A stretch of DNA of 64,000 nucleotides from Hymenoscyphus infarciens (taxonomy: Eukaryota > Ascomycota > Leotiomycetes > Helotiales > Helotiaceae): assembly GCA_001414345.1 (NCBI GenBank), contig LLCB01000008.1, positions 248,001-312,000 of the forward strand. Direction: 5' to 3'. The notes beneath the pieces are model-generated. The model made no database searches. It had not been told where the DNA came from and saw only the letters and a program-made list of their open reading frames with translations. The position numbers and the translations under genes are program-made. Below, one piece after another: positions 10,537 to 24,455 of this stretch; within the stretch, counting starts at the first letter, position 1; the number at the start of each line of letters is the position of its first letter.

Positions 10537-13204
10537 AGCCCATTTTGTTGAAAGCACGTAATGTCCTGGTCGCAATGTTTTGACGAGAGGTTTTGTATGA
10601 CTGATGAATGGGCATTTTTCGTGGTTGGAGCGATGGCTTTGAGGGGGCTGCGCCCTTCCTTGGTTAGTCGTACTTGGATTTTTGGTCTGCGTTTAAATGG
10701 ACGAGCACCACCATACTTCTTGGGAGAAACTTGGAGTTTTTTGATACTGTTATACCTACTTGTAATTTAGGAAATTAAACCCTTGAATCAATTTCTTGTT
10801 CTTTTGATTCGTGTCTTTATTTAATGTGTCTTTGTTATACTCGTGAAATGTCGGTCGGAAAGTCTACTAATATTACGCACCAGTCTTTAGTTGAGAAGCA
10901 AAGTAAAAAGTGATACTCATGTACCTTGTATTAATGTACCTTGTATTGAGACACATTAGCAAGTAAAATTACCAATCATGAGTGACGTTTTATTAAACTG
11001 AATAGCTTTCCAATACGGAACTTCTAAGAGGAGAATCACAGGAGTACTCGTTGAGTACTCCTCTCTTCTTTTCTTTTCTTTTCTTTTCTTCTTTGCTGTG
11101 ATTCCAAGATACATGATGCCTCTTACGTCATATTGACTGTGTGACCTTTAAAATATTATTTTCTTGTCTTTCTTATGAGTATTACTCCTTTTGGTCCTTG
11201 AGTTTCTGTTGTTTATTGCTTTTGTGATATTACAAAACCATGTTCATTGGGGGTTGTAATACAAAAGATGCAAAGGGAGAGAAGGTTAAATTATCGGCTT
11301 AGTTCTAAAGGTCATTACACGAGATCGAGGGCCGAGTTTAATCTTGAGTTGACATGAGTTGAGCTGTGGGTAGCTTGCTAGCTTGAGTCGAGTGCTACGT
11401 TAAAATCCAGCTCAACGCCCGCCTTCTTTGAATGCGTAGACCATTCCTAGACGAAAGATCGAGCTGCCTAGCTGTAAGGTTATTTTTTCAGTAGTATCCA
11501 GAATAGATCCTCGCATTTGTCAACTTTCAGTTTATTTTCGACAAAAACACCTTATGCTCAGCTTCTTCAAAATGTATTTTTGCTTCCTCTGTTCGGCCCG
11601 CGATGTTTGCTCGGCGCTTCCGAGTCCCGAAAAAAGAGGCAGTGCTCACGAGAACTAGAAACCGGTTCAGTTCTAGTAAACGTAGAGCTTAAATAACCAC
11701 CACCTCGGCATAACACAATCCGTTTAAACGTTGCGACACATTCCAAGAATGTGCTCAAGAACAAGAATTTACACTTGAGCTTAATTACATTAGGCTTAGA
11801 TCCGGGGTTTGTAGTTCGTGTTAATTGGGATTAGAACGGCGTACTTAGATGTATGATCTCTCGCTGTCTTATGATCTACACAGCATAATTCGACTTGCGG
11901 ATGAACCCTCTTGACCGAAAAGTGAAAGCTAAGTAAGCAAACGACTGGTTTCTTTGTTTCAAACCCCCGCGTTCGCTGTTTGCCGATAAGGGCGAAAGTA
12001 TAAACATCGGGTTTGTTTCAAACCATCTAGACATGGTCCAAGATGGGATCACAAAAAGTGGAAAGGTTTGGATGGCATAAACCAGATGAGACGCTAACCC
12101 CGCAATAATGAAAGTTATGTTATCGCTTACTCGCGTAAAGGTGGGGAAACTGGACAAGGGGTCATGCCACCAAGCGACGAACCTTCAAGAGACAACGTCT
12201 TCCTGGAAAAGGAGGCTCTATCGAAGCTTGAAAGGATCCGTGCCAGATGTTTATGAAGAAATTTCAGAGTACTTTCGGATTTCATGCTTTTCACGGGTTT
12301 CTTTAGTCATGTTTCTCGTGAAATGGCGCCACAATATGCCAGCACATTCTAGAAAATCCATAGCACGGCACGGAGACAGCAAAATCTGTCGTACTGTAAG
12401 GGGGACAAGGTAGACATATATAATCTATTTACCACGCTCTTGAGCCTTGGCAACTGCTCATTAAGCGCCGGCACACTCCGAGAGGCGACGTTGAAAGTGC
12501 CCCCCCCCAATTAACTTTAGCGAGATGAAGTTTCATGATACGTCCAGTCGGAAGCTGTCGGGTTCGCACAACCTAGAAGAAAATGGTGAGCCTTAGAAGC
12601 CATAGGGATTTTTCCACCGCTCGGGAGAATTCCCACCCCAAAAGTGGCTTGAAAAATTGCCAAAAGAAGTGCTGGGTCCCCACCAGGCGGTGCCCCTTGT
12701 TCCTTCCAGAGGTAAATTGGCGCCAAGACCTCGCTACAGCGCGGCTGCTCACTGCAAATCCAAACATTTTCGAAACACAGGCCTTCCACATCCTCAAGCA
12801 GTCATCAAAAGCCAATCTATGCGGATCTTGGCGATCATTTCCACCTCACCCTTGCCTTTGAAATATATTAATTGTTCTTGGGATGGGTTTCATTACCCCT
12901 CGGAAGCGGGAGCACGATGACCCTAGACGGCATGGCCGCTGGAGTCTGGAAGGGACTGTCATACACCATCTAAATTTCTCCGGGAGGAGGAAGAGTATAT
13001 AGAGCAAGTAGCCTGCTCTTCTCCAATCCTTTCTCTCACCATCCGCATCGCGCCAGTCGCTCATTATCTGACACTCTTTACATTGCACATTCATTTCATC
13101 TTTTCCACTCTTTTGCTCAATCATTCTTCTTCTTTATCCAAAATTCAAACACTTCATCAATTTCTCCTCAGAACAACCTCAAATACACTCAAACTACCGC
13201 AAAT
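10537..13204. other. Long intergenic region
   Basis: About 2.7 kb without a supported gene. It contains a perfect-looking palindrome AGGAGTACTC/GAGTACTCCT around 11040-11063, directly followed by a TTTTC microsatellite (about 11068-11090). A TATATA box near 12995 lies about 210 bp before the LPMO start codon. Confidence 0.45.
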
Positions 13205-14400
13205 ATGAGATACTCAATCTTCGCAACCTCCGCCTTAGTGGCAATGGCCTCGGCCCACACTACCATCTACAAGGCATACGTCGATGGTGTCGACCAAGGT
13301 GTTGGAAACTCTGCTGCTGGTTACATTCGATCTCCACCAAACAACAACCCGGTCAAGGATATCACGTCCGCTGACATGACATGTAACGTCAACAATGTCG
13401 CTACCACCAAGACCATCGAGGTTGCTGCCGGAGCTGAGATGATTCTCGAGTGGCACCACAACAGCGTCGATGCATCTGACGACATCATTGATGCTTCCCA
13501 CAAGGGTCCAGTCATGGCATACATTGCACCAACTTCTTCCAACGGAGCTGGCGATGTCTGGGTTAAGCTTTCAGAGAGCGGTTATGATGGAACAACATGG
13601 GCTGTTACCACCCTCATTGCCAACAAGGGAAAGCAAACCCTCACCATCCCATCCACTCTCGCACCAGGGGATTACCTCGTCCGTGGTGAGATCATCGCAC
13701 TTCACGAGGCTGATACGGCATACAATGCCAACCCCGCTCGTGGTGCTCAATTCTACATGGAGTGTGTCCAGGTTAAGGTAACCGGTTCAGGTGCCACCGT
13801 AAGTTTACTCATCCAACCATTCGAATACAAACTAACCGGTTTTAGACTCTCCCAGCAGGTGTTGCCATTCCAGGTGCTTATACCTACACTGACCCAGGTG
13901 TTGTCTTCAACCTTTACGGAAGCTTCACCTCATACACCATCCCAGGCCCAGCAGTTTGGGACGGAAAAACCGGTGGAACATCTTCTCCAGTAGCCTCATC
14001 AGCTGTCGTTTCTGCCACCAAGGCCGCTTCTTCTGCCGTTGTTGTGAGCACAAAGAAATCCGTTGCCGATGTTACAAGCGCTGTCGTCTCAAGCTCTGCC
14101 CCAATCGCCACCAGTGCCCCAGTTATCGTTTCCTCAAGCGCGCCAGTAGCCACATCGGCCGCCCCTGTCTCATCCAAGAGCAAAGACTCGTGCAAGTCCA
14201 AGACTAGCTCAGCAGCTCAGCAGGTGCCAACCACCCTTCAAACCGTTGTCGCTTCGTCCTCTGCCCCAGCCGCGACCTCTGGTTCCTCAACCGGCGCTGC
14301 CTTGTACGCTCAATGCGGAGGAACTGGATTCACAGGAACGACCACTTGTGCTGCCGGAACCTGCACCGTCCAGAACCCATACTACTCCCAATGCATCTAA
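13205..14400 (+). CDS. AA9 lytic polysaccharide monooxygenase with C-terminal CBM1
   Basis: Exons 13205-13798 and 13846-14400 (intron 47 bp) give 382 aa. The signal peptide ends at ASA-17, so the mature protein starts with His18, the N-terminal copper ligand. The second brace histidine is His99 (DASHKG); the axial tyrosine is Tyr184 in QFYMEC. Cys60 and Cys187 can form the conserved disulfide. After the catalytic domain (18 to about 250) come a Ser/Ala/Thr/Val linker (about 255-345) and a four-cysteine CBM1 cellulose-binding module (about 350-382, QCGGTGFTG...YYSQC). Function: secreted copper-dependent oxidative cleavage of cellulose or related glucans. Subtype (C1 or C4 oxidation) cannot be read from the sequence. 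Confidence 0.94.
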
Positions 14401-15100
14401 GTCATTGAGGATATCCTCCCTCCGAGAGAGAATCTTACGCCATGAAATTACCTTTTGGCTAAGAAAACCACATATTAACCAATGACCTCACCTTGAGCGC
14501 CTTCTTTCATGTACAAATTACATTTTTATTTCTGCTAGCAGATACTTTCTTACGATCTTGAAAACCACCTTTTTCGGTTTTCAAGAGGATCGACATTTTT
14601 AGGGGGTGGTATAGAAAAGAAAAGGCGTCGAGGCGATTTTGGCCTACATTCATGTATATAAAGAGTTCAGAACTATTTGAGATGGGAATTCAAGATCGGA
14701 AGATGATTCTACATCAATTTTATGTGCCCTGTTTGCCGTGATCTATGTGATGAAATTTTGTTTCTTGAAGTGCCTTTTTCCTGCTAACACGTCCCTTGAT
14801 CATCGTAGACATTCTCTCGTGATGGACAAGTAAACACTACAGGGTCATATCTTCCTTCCAAGTCCGTTGTTCCAGCCTTCTAGGGCAATGCAATTAAAGT
14901 ATCTTAAACGATTAGAATACTTCGTCTTAGGCAAAACAAAGGTTATCCCGATGGAGCAATTGACATATTTCCGTAGCTTTATGCCACGAAAACCCCCCTG
15001 GAAAGGATATAAAGTGACCCCCCGGAATAACCTTTGTTTCGCCTGGGACGAAGTAATTTAAACTATTAACCCATGTATTTGAAACCTTCGACTGCAAATG
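14401..15100. other. Intergenic, LPMO 3' flank up to RIP block
   Basis: No supported gene. Base composition changes sharply near 15.1 kb to TA-dominated sequence. Confidence 0.45.
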
Positions 15101-15544
15101 TCCCAGATTGATACGGCTAGCACGAGGAGTCTATTTGCTACTGCTTTTGTTGCTCAACCAGAGACTCTCTATTTCTCTAGACTCTCTCACATATTCTCAT
15201 TCGCCTAGAAACACAGGCCTTTATCGAATAGACTTATCTCTAAACTATATCTAACTAAAAATATTACGCCAAGTATTATCAAAAAAAATAGCGTATAACT
15301 ATATAAAGATCTAAACTACTATCTACTATACTCTTCTAACTATTCTAGACTATTATATAGTTAACTTTAGTTATATATATCTTATATTAAATAGAAATTA
15401 TATATATTAGATTTTATTTATTTTTAATATCTATTTAACTAAGAATATCACTCTATGTATTATTATATAATTATCTTATATAAATATTTTTATCTAATAT
15501 TATATAACTTTTAAAATCCTAGAACTTCTTTAAATTAACTTAAT

Positions 15545-16239
15545 AGTAATTAATACCTTTTATCTCTTAAATAATCGTATATACCTAGAATATCTCTTAA
15601 ATTACTTAAAAAGTAACTACTCTATCTCTTAAATAATACCTCTTAAAAATAGAGGTATTCTAGTTAGAAAAGAGAGATATTTAAGTTAGTTTATACTTTT
15701 TCTCTATAGTAATTAACACTTTTATCCTCTAAATTAATTAAAAAGTAACTATTCTATCTCTTAAATAAGACCTTTTAAAAATGAGAGTATTCTAGTTAGA
15801 AAAGAGAGATATTTAAGTTAGTTATTATTTACTGTTTTTACTATATTACACTATCTATTTTTTAGTAAATTAAAGCTAGTACTTATATAATATTAAGTCT
15901 TAAGAAATCGACGATTACTTAGTAAGTAATAAAAGCTATAAGCGAAAGAATCGAGGATATTAGGCTTAACTAAAGCTCTTAAGAGTTAGTTTACGTAGTC
16001 GTAAGTAGATAGTACGTAAGTAAGTTAATTTACTATATTTATTGATTTTTAGTATATTAGTATAAGGAAACTAATAAATAGAGAAAAAGTATAAACTAAC
16101 TTAAATATCTCTCTTTTCTAACTAGAATACCTCTATTTTTAAGAGATATTATTTAAGAGATAGAATAGTTACTTTTTAGTTAATTTAGAAGATATTCTAG
16201 GTATTTACGATTATTTAGAGAATAAAAGTGTTAATTACT
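15545..16239. mobile_element. RIP-degraded inverted-repeat (foldback/TIR) element
   Basis: The left arm (15545 to about 15700) starts AGTAATTAA and reappears inverted at about 16083-16239, ending TTAATTACT. A second direct partial copy of the left arm lies at 15708-15823, so the left terminus is a tandem duplication. Arms share the segment with ATTCTAGTTAGAAAAGAG. No ORF survives. The family cannot be named. Confidence 0.6.
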
Positions 16240-16398
16240 ATTAACTTAATTATTCTAAATAATCTTAAGTAACTATAATAAATAAAGATCTTTATAATAA
16301 GTAAGCGTGAAGTTTTATATATACTATAGTACTAGACTTTAAGTCTATGTCTCTTAGTTGTTTTATATTAAAAGTTAGCTTATATATATTATAATAGA

Positions 16399-16554
16399 AA
16401 GAGTTTATAGTAAATTGAGAAATCAGCTTAATAAGCAGAGAGAAGGTATATATATACCTTCTCTTATACCGAGTAAACCTCTATTCTACTAATAATACTT
16501 CCTGTCGCTTTTGACGTCTTATTTAGTATTAAGCTCTTTTTTAACTTAATAACA
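16399..16554 (+). repeat. Split repeat A1 (left end of Ngaro-like element)
   Basis: The segment from AGAGTTTATAG through CTCTATTCTACTAATAA to AAGCTCTTTTTTAACT recurs as A2 (24456-24506 plus 28756 to about 28856) and in the solo copy at about 35443-36360. Confidence 0.7.
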
Positions 16555-16559
16555 CTCTT

Positions 16560-18200
16560 ATCTATCTATTAAGAATACCTCTGAAGCGTAGTAAGTAAGT
16601 CGCTTATAAGAGCGTTATTACTAAGGCTAGTAATAGAGCTGCTAAGGCGCTCTAAGCTTAACTAGTAGAAGACGATATCGAAGATAATAAGCGTAATAGA
16701 CGAGTTAGTAAAGCACGCTATAACGCTTAAGCAGCTACGTAAGTATAATATACCGCCTAGGATACTACTACTGATTAAGACGATACTATAAACAGTACTC
16801 GCTATCTAGCTTATCGAAGAAGATAGCTATAAGTATAGTAGGACTAGGGTTAAGCTTAAGATAATAATAATATAGACTTCTATCTACGAGGTAAAGGCGA
16901 TAGCGACAGCGACAGCGACAACGACAACGACGATAGCATCGATAAAGCCTCTCTCTAAGACCCTGTCTAAGTAAATAAGCCGGCTAATAATAGACTACTA
17001 AATAGCTCTCTTCTCTTTCAAAGTAACTAATACCTCTAAGTTAATAGATATATAAGTAGATATAATAACAGATACTAGAGTTATATAGAGAGACTATTTA
17101 ATAGAGAATACTCTTAGAGCTTCTTCTAGAGCAACTTCGGTTAGAGTAACTTTAGTATAGAATACTCTAACTTTCAGAGTCTCTAGGGTTTTTAGAGCTA
17201 CTTATAAGCTAATTTTAGCGTAAGATATCCTTATAACTTTAGCGCTACTGTCTAGAGTAACCTAGCAGGTGTTCTAGAGCTTAGCTAGAGTAATTAAGGT
17301 AATATTACTATATTAGTAGTTGCTAATTAAGAAGTAGATAAGTAGAGCTAACGATTTAATATATTAGAGAGAGAGATAGTATATATTAATAATACTTAAT
17401 AGACTAACCTCTCTTCTTATTAGGAAGTACTACTAATAAGTAAAGAGATTAATCTAGAAGAGAATCTATTAGAAGGAATATTAGTAGTAAATAATAATAG
17501 TAAGAATATCCTCTCTTATATACTTAGTATAATTAATAGTCTCTTTTGAGAGTATAAGAAGTACTTAATATAAATTATATAAAATATATTTAAGTTAAGA
17601 GATCTCTATTACTTAGATAAATAATACTTCTCTAATTAATAATAACGAAAGTACTATCTCTTTTAATAAAGAAGCTAGTATACTAAATATTAGAGTAAAG
17701 AAGACGTTAAAAGTCTTTAGATCTAATACTACTAAGTAGTCTTATTACTTTCTAGTATATACTATATATATAATCTTCTTATTTAGTAAGAGTATCTATA
17801 TTTAGCTTAATAACTTTAACTATAGAATTATAAGCCTAGCTAAGGATTATACCTAGGTAGAGATAATCTAATTAGTACTCTTCTAATAGGAAAAGGTAGT
17901 TAGTAGAGGCGGACTAAGAGAGGTAGAATTATAAGAGATACTTAAGAGTATAATTGCTTAATACTATTAGATAAGAAGACTAGGCCGCGGTAGTAGCGAA
18001 GGAGAAAGAGAGGGTTATTAAAGTTATAATTAGAATAGTAACGTCTTTTTATAAACGTGCTTTAAAATAAGTAAACTAGGAGGTTATAAGAACTTAAATT
18101 ATACTTAAATCTATTTATAAAAGAAGAACGATAAGAGTAATAAGAAGGAGATAAGAAAGAGCTAAGAGGTTAACGTAGAAGAGATAATAGATATAGACTA
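16560..18200 (+). pseudogene. Gag-like region relic of the Ngaro-like element
   Basis: This lies between A1 and the reverse transcriptase. It holds a (GAC AGC)-type run near 16896-16940 that reads as an Asp/Ser/Asn-rich acidic tract. Stops are dense and no domain is firmly recognised; the Gag role is inferred from position. Confidence 0.4.
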
Positions 18201-18399
18201 TAGTAGTACTAATAAAGATCTTTTACTCTAATTTATATCTTCTTATCTATACTCTTCTACGCTTATTTAATTAAATACTATAGTATTCTTCTCTTTATAT
18301 AATATAATAAAACTGCTATTAGATATATTACCTTCTCTATTATCTTCTAAAGTATAGAAGGCGCTATTACTTTAATATTCTAATTATTTACTTCTAGAA

Positions 18400-19930
18400 A
18401 ATATTAATAATATACTTTGATTTAGAGCGCTAATTAAGTATAAGAGCCTAGAAGTTTTATATATATTAAAGAACCTCTTATTAGCTACTAAATTTAATAA
18501 GCTTTTAACTTTAAAAGTAAGAGACGATTTAAAAGCTAGTTTAATTAAGAAAGTTAATCTATACTAAGGGATACCTTTTATAGCTTCTCTACTTAGTTTT
18601 ATATCTAAACTAAAGCCTAATAGTAATCGACGCTAAATATACTATTTATCCTACCTTAAAAGCTACTTAATAAATTATTATATATTAGATAAATATATAT
18701 ATCTAAAGTATATCTCCTTCTAAGAGGTATTAGCTATAGTATAAGAAGCTAGCCGTAGGTATATAATACTTAAAAGAGATATATCTAATACTTTTTAAAT
18801 AGTACTAATTATATTATATATACGTTAGCTTTTAGGTTTCTAATAGAGAGGGATTTATTACGCTTATATAGTACTACTCTTTAGCTTTACTATAGTACTA
18901 TTTATCTTTAATATCTTTATAAAAGCTCTTAAATAAATAATATAATTATACTTAGAGTAGTATATTATAAGCTACTATTTAGATAATAAGTTTACTATAT
19001 TTAAAGCTATTAAAGCTACGTCTTAATTCCTAGAGAAATAAGCTATAGAGTATAAAACTCTTATATAAATATTAGATATACTAATTAATAATAAAAAGAG
19101 TATCTAAGATATACTCTTAGAAGTAATAGAGTATCTAATAGATACTATTACTTTTAAAGCTTCTATACTACTAGAAAAGCTAGCTAAGATAAAGCTTAAG
19201 ATATACTAATTTATTAACTATAGAAGTATTATCTATAATAAGCTTAAATCACTTACTAGCCTCTTATCTTTTTATACTCTTATAGTATAATTAAGCTAGG
19301 CCTTTTATTATAACTTCTAGATATTTATATATATATAGCCTAATCACGTACCTTATATAAAAAGAAGGCGTCTCTTAAAAGAAGTCTAGAAGAACCTTAG
19401 ATAGTAGAATAAGATATTACCGCGGTTTAATAGTATATACTTCTTTAATAATATCCATCTATATATACACCTCTTTTATAATACCTCTATTAAAGGCCTA
19501 GAGGCCTTCTTTTCAGAAGTAGATAATCTAAGATATATTTAATAAGAGTATATATATATACTACTAAAAGAATACGCTCTTTAGTTATCTCTCTTAGAGA
19601 TTAGAAAGAACTCTTAATTTAATATAAATATCTTTAAAATTAAGATAGTAAGAGTATCCTTTAAATAATAGAGAGAGATATAGGCGACGAAGAGAGTAAT
19701 TATCTATATAGATAATACTACTATATAGATTAGACTCTTTAAGTAGTTCTTAAGATACTTCTACTAAAACCGTCTCTTATAAGCTACTTTATACCTAGCT
19801 ATCTAATATAATATTAATATATAATTAGAGTATATACTAGAAGTAGATAATATCTTAGTAGATACTCTCTTATATAATTTATATAGAATAGTAGCTAATT
19901 AGTACTTATACTAGTAGTCTCTTAATTTAA
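18400..19930 (+). pseudogene. Reverse transcriptase-RNase H relic
   Basis: Near 18970-19010 the frame reads YYLDNKFTIF, a mutated form of the LDD active-site box. It continues into a region like that after the RT of fungal DIRS-type elements (LLEKLAKIK, then SLLSFYT). At about 19400-19440 NKILPRFN occurs, and at about 19690-19720 VIIYIDNTTI, matching the RNase H core (YTDNTT). TAG/TAA interrupts throughout. Confidence 0.65.
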
Positions 19931-19989
19931 TAATCTCTCTCTTAATTATCTTAAATATATAAAGAACAAAGTTAGAATATCTAAGATAT

Positions 19990-22900
19990 ATATAAGGCTC
20001 TTTTATTATAGCCTCTTACTAAATACTTAGAACGTATATAACACGTATATACGCTCTTTTAAGAGGTTCTAGGTTAAGAGACTCTAGTAAATATAGCTAG
20101 CGACGACTTTAATACTTTATAAGTAGGTTTTAAGAAGAGTATATAGAGGGATTAGTTAAGAACTTTTAAAGGTAGACTTTATATAAATCAGCCTTTCTAC
20201 GATTTAATTAATATACGTAGAGTATAATCTAAATCTAAAGCTATTCGAGTCCTCGCTTTTATAACAACTTAATTATAGTAGACGTTTAAGTAATATAGAG
20301 CCTTTATAAGAAGAAGAAGGCAAAGCTTTTATTAATATTATAATTACGTTAGATTATCTCTTAAGCTCTAGAAGCTAGGCCTCGAGTTCTATAGCTAGAA
20401 TAGATTAATAGCTTTAACTTTAAAGCTATAATAAAGCTAGCTTTTATAGAATTCTTTTATATAGTAGAAATTTTAGTTAACTATAAAGTATTTATATATA
20501 TATACCTTTAATAATAAGATATTACTTTTATTAAGAAAGACAAATATATAATTATATATTTATAATTAAGTAAATTAGACTATAAGTATATAGAGATAGA
20601 GATATTAGTAGGATTATCTACCTACTTTATAGTAATACTTTAAGTGCTATTTATTCTTAATCTTTAACCTTCTATAGTACTACTCTTTTGCTAGGAAAGT
20701 AGCTTTTTTATAAGAAACTAATATATTAGCTCTTTATACTACTGCTTTTAAATAGTTAATATTAGTAATAGTATATTATATTTAAAACATAGTCTATATA
20801 GAGGCGCTATATATCTAATAATAGAGTATTAGATATAGATATTTAGATACTTAGAAGATAAATTTCGAATACTTTTAAGAGATACTTTGTAACGGCACGA
20901 AATACACACAACTACAGAAGAGGCATATGGGAGTGCGTTTGGTAGAATGACGTATGTAAATACTAGGCCTGATACGGAAGAAAAGGCTAAACTAGCCTTT
21001 TCTGACTCTAGGAGAGTAGGCTACTATATACAAGAGGTTTAGACGATATAAAAGGGGTACGAAACTAAACAACGACATACGTCGGCTAATACAAAAGCCT
21101 GAACTCTACGAAGTATGTCCGAAAGCCTGGACGTACGTAACCTTCCTAAATTAGATAATATAAAACAACAACTGCCGAAAGCTAATATGTACGGCATATG
21201 CTACGTAATATCGGCTATCTAGGACGGCATGCTGTTACATCCCTCTCCCTTAAAAAAGACTCATCCTCGAGTCTATCTATCTCTTGTCGTTTAAGGCTAA
21301 ATCGGGATAGTGTAAGTATTGTATTTATTGTATTTTGTTAATTTTGTTGTAAGTGAGAAGGTGGTCTAAATCGTAGCTAACCTAAGTTTATAGATGCTTT
21401 ATTTATTGTAATTTATTGTAAGTAAGATGTCGAGATAAGTTTTAAATTGTAACTATAGATGCTTATAAAGAGACTTCGTTTCTAATCCTTTAATATTAAA
21501 AGCAAGTATTCGCGTCTGCTAAAAGAGTGTAGTCTAATCTGTCTAGTAGGTTGGAGAAAGTTTAAAGTTTAAAGTTTAAAAGTTTAAAAAGTTTAAAAAG
21601 TTTAAAAGTCGAAGGCGAATTTAGAGTCGAGTCGGAGGTTGTTCGGTTAAGAGGTAGTGATAACTCAGTTAAGAGCTTACTTCGAGAGCGTACTGATTCG
21701 TATCTAATTTGAAAAATTCAAATGAAAAAGGAACTTCTAGCCTGGCCAGAAGTAAAAGAAAGTAATAAAAGTAAGAAAGAATGTAAAGACTGTAAGACTC
21801 TGATCAGAGTCGGTGGGGTTTCGGCTGGTTAAAGGCGAAGTTGATGCCGAAGTTGTTAAAGTTAAAACTGTTATCCGAAGTCCTAGACAATAAGAGGAGG
21901 GGCAGTTTTAGCTAGTTAAAAGCGAAGTTATAGCTGAGTTATTGAATTGTCTAAGTAAACAGGGATAATAAAAGGGGTGGTTTAGCTGGTTAAAAGAGTT
22001 ATTGCTGAATATTGAAAATGCTATTTGAAGTTTAAGATAATAAAAGGAGGAGTTTCGGATGGTTAAAGGCGAAGTTGTTTCCGAAGTTGTTAGAGTTTTA
22101 CTATCTGAAGTTTAAGATAATAAAAGGGGTAGTTTTAGCTAGTTAAATGAACTTGATGCCGAAGTTGTTGTATTACCTTGTTCTCTTCGAGGTACTTAAG
22201 GACTTAATCGTTATCTTCTGATTCCGATTCTACTTTAGAAGTGGCAGAAGATTCGCTGTCCGATTGTGGGGAGTTCGAAGAGGAGGTATTTTAGACCGAA
22301 GTACTAATATCACGTAACTCAGCGTTTTAGCGTGTCTCCTTATCTAAAGCTAAAAGATTAGCTACTATTTTAATAAAGTTATAGTTCTATTATCTCTTTT
22401 TTAAAGTAGCTAAGTTTTAGAGCTATAGCGTAATCTTATCCTATATTTAAAAGAACCATTCTAATTCTAGTATACTTCTAAGTATGGCTATACTTGAAAA
22501 GCAACTCTTAAAATTAGTAAAAGTTTCTTTAGCGTTATCTTCTTCTCCTCCTATCTATAAGGCTACGAAAGTATTCCGAGCATCCTCTGTTTCGTAACCG
22601 GTTAAAAAGTAGGTATCTAAAAGGGCAACTATGTCTTCTTAATCTTTAAAAGCATTCTGAACCGAGTCCGACTCGTATCTGGGCTCTAGGTAGTTCCTAG
22701 CTAGTCCGGTTGTCGTACCCTAAATAAGGGCTTTACGTGTCAGAGGTGAACCGTAGTAGTCGGCATTCACGTGGAGTCTATCTTATACTAATATCTTCTA
22801 TTGTTAGTATGTAGGTGAAATGCTGTTGTCTAAAAGTTCGATCTTTTCGGTTATTTTGCTTTTTCGTTAAGAGGTATTCGAAGGGGCTTCGGTGCTGTGT

Positions 22901-24070
22901 CAGGTAGGAGAGGAATGTTAGAAGGCATTAGGGGTAGCTGCCCGTGGCCGAAAGGGGTATGAATTTGAGCTTAGAAGTAGAAGAGGGTTAGATTAGGGAG
23001 GGTTCGGAGGAGGGTTTGAAAGCGAAGCGAGATGTTAACTTTGTTGAATTGTGAGTTTGCTTACTCTCCTTTCTAGCTTAGATAGCCGATCCTTTGTTTC
23101 TTGATTTTCTGCTTCTAAAGCTTGTATAACCGACTGCATCTAGTCCGTATTTAAGAAGTCTCGCTCTTTGTTTCGTTAGGATCTTCTCGATCTTAGTGTA
23201 CGGATGCCATTTAGGCGGCTTTTAGAAGGGTGTCTTTTAGTAAGGGGGGTAGCCTTAGAAGGTATTTGTTACTTAACGCCTCGTAGTAGAGACTAATTTA
23301 ATATAAAGTCGATTTAGGGGGGGGGAAGGGGTAAGAGTAGATTCGGAAGCCTTTATAATAACTATGGTAAGTTGACTTATTCACTAAACCTATGTATAGT
23401 AGTCCCTATATAGAGAGGGTTATTAGAAGCCTCTAAAACACTTAGCGTATTCCTGCTTCCTTAACGTGTAATATACGATTTTTACTAGCTATCTATACAG
23501 ACACTAAACCCTAGTGTCACTGGCTATCTAGGAGATCTCTAGAATCCCGGCTATTTAAGGATATTATTATCCTAGTCTAAATCTAGGCCGAGTCGTATTC
23601 GAAAACAAAAGGAGCGATAACAAGCTTAAAAGAGATATTATAAAGGCTGTCACTAGCAAAGTCGAGTTTAGCCTTTTTATATAACGGCACGAAATACACA
23701 TAACTACAGAAGAGGCATATAGGAGTGCGTTTAGCAGAATAACGTATATAAATACTAGGCCTGATATAGAAGAAAAGGCTAAACTAGCCTTTTCTGACTC
23801 TAGGAGAGTAGGCTACTATATATAAGAGGTTTAGACGATACAAAAGGGGTACGAAACCGAACAACGACATACGTCGGCTAATACAAAAGCCTAAACCCTA
23901 CGAAGTACGTCTGAAAGCCCGGACGTACGTAACCTTCCTAAATTAGACAATGTAAAACAACAACTGCCGAAAGCTAATATGTACGGCATATGCCACGTAA
24001 TATCGGCTATCCAGGACGGCATGCCGTTATATACTTTACTCTAAGCTATTAGAAGTAATACTTTTTAAAT
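19990..24070 (+). pseudogene. Tyrosine recombinase relic, split by LTR element A
   Basis: The frame from about 19990 to 20887 and from 24037 on shows a phage-integrase-like C-terminal core: YIIIYLQLSKLDYKY followed about 90 codons later by LKHSLYRGA, the mutated counterpart of the GHSFRRGA box that carries the catalytic His and Arg. The 3.1-kb element at 20888-24031 interrupts it just after this box. Many stops are present. Confidence 0.6.
20888..24031 (-). mobile_element. LTR retrotransposon A (3144 bp), non-autonomous, RIP-marked
   Basis: LTRs of 352 bp at 20888-21239 and 23680-24031 begin TGTAACGG/TATAACGG and end TTACA/TTATA. A perfect 5-bp target duplication TACTT flanks it (20883-20887 and 24032-24036). 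Transcription is inferred on the minus strand because a polypurine tract (AAGGGAGAGGGA read on minus) abuts the left LTR, preceded by a Pol-tail-like LEDESF. The 2.44-kb internal part has no pol; on minus it shows a coiled-coil frame (ALEAENQETKDRLSKLE, about 23060-23145) and a Ser/Glu/Asp-rich stretch (about 22200-22300), both Gag-like. Confidence 0.82.
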
Positions 24071-24275
24071 AGACGCTTTTTAATAGACAGAGCTCTCTCT
24101 CTCCTAGCCTAGTAGGCTTTAGAAGACCTTTATAGTTAATAGATAGTATATTCTCTATTATTACTACGTTGCTTTACTATTTATACTAGTTATAGTTCTT
24201 TTTACTTTTAAAAAGCCTTATTCTTTCTTATATTTATAGTAGCTTCTCTTTAATCAATTAAGTAACCTTACTTAA

Positions 24276-24455
24276 GATAGCTAATAGTACTTACTCTTTT
24301 TACTCTTATATTAGTAAGATACTTAAGAAGCCTTCTAATTAGCCTAAAAAGGTATATAAGAGAGTATAGAGTAAGATACTAAAAGCTAGCTAGTAAATAT
24401 AGAAATTCTTAAAATAGCCTTAAATATATATATATAATAAAAAGCGATAAATAAA
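24276..24455 (+). repeat. Split repeat B1 of Ngaro-like element
   Basis: The segment from GATAGCTAATAGTACTTACTC to AAAAGCGATAAATA recurs as B2 (28926-29103) and in the solo copy ending near 36612. It directly precedes A2. Confidence 0.7.
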
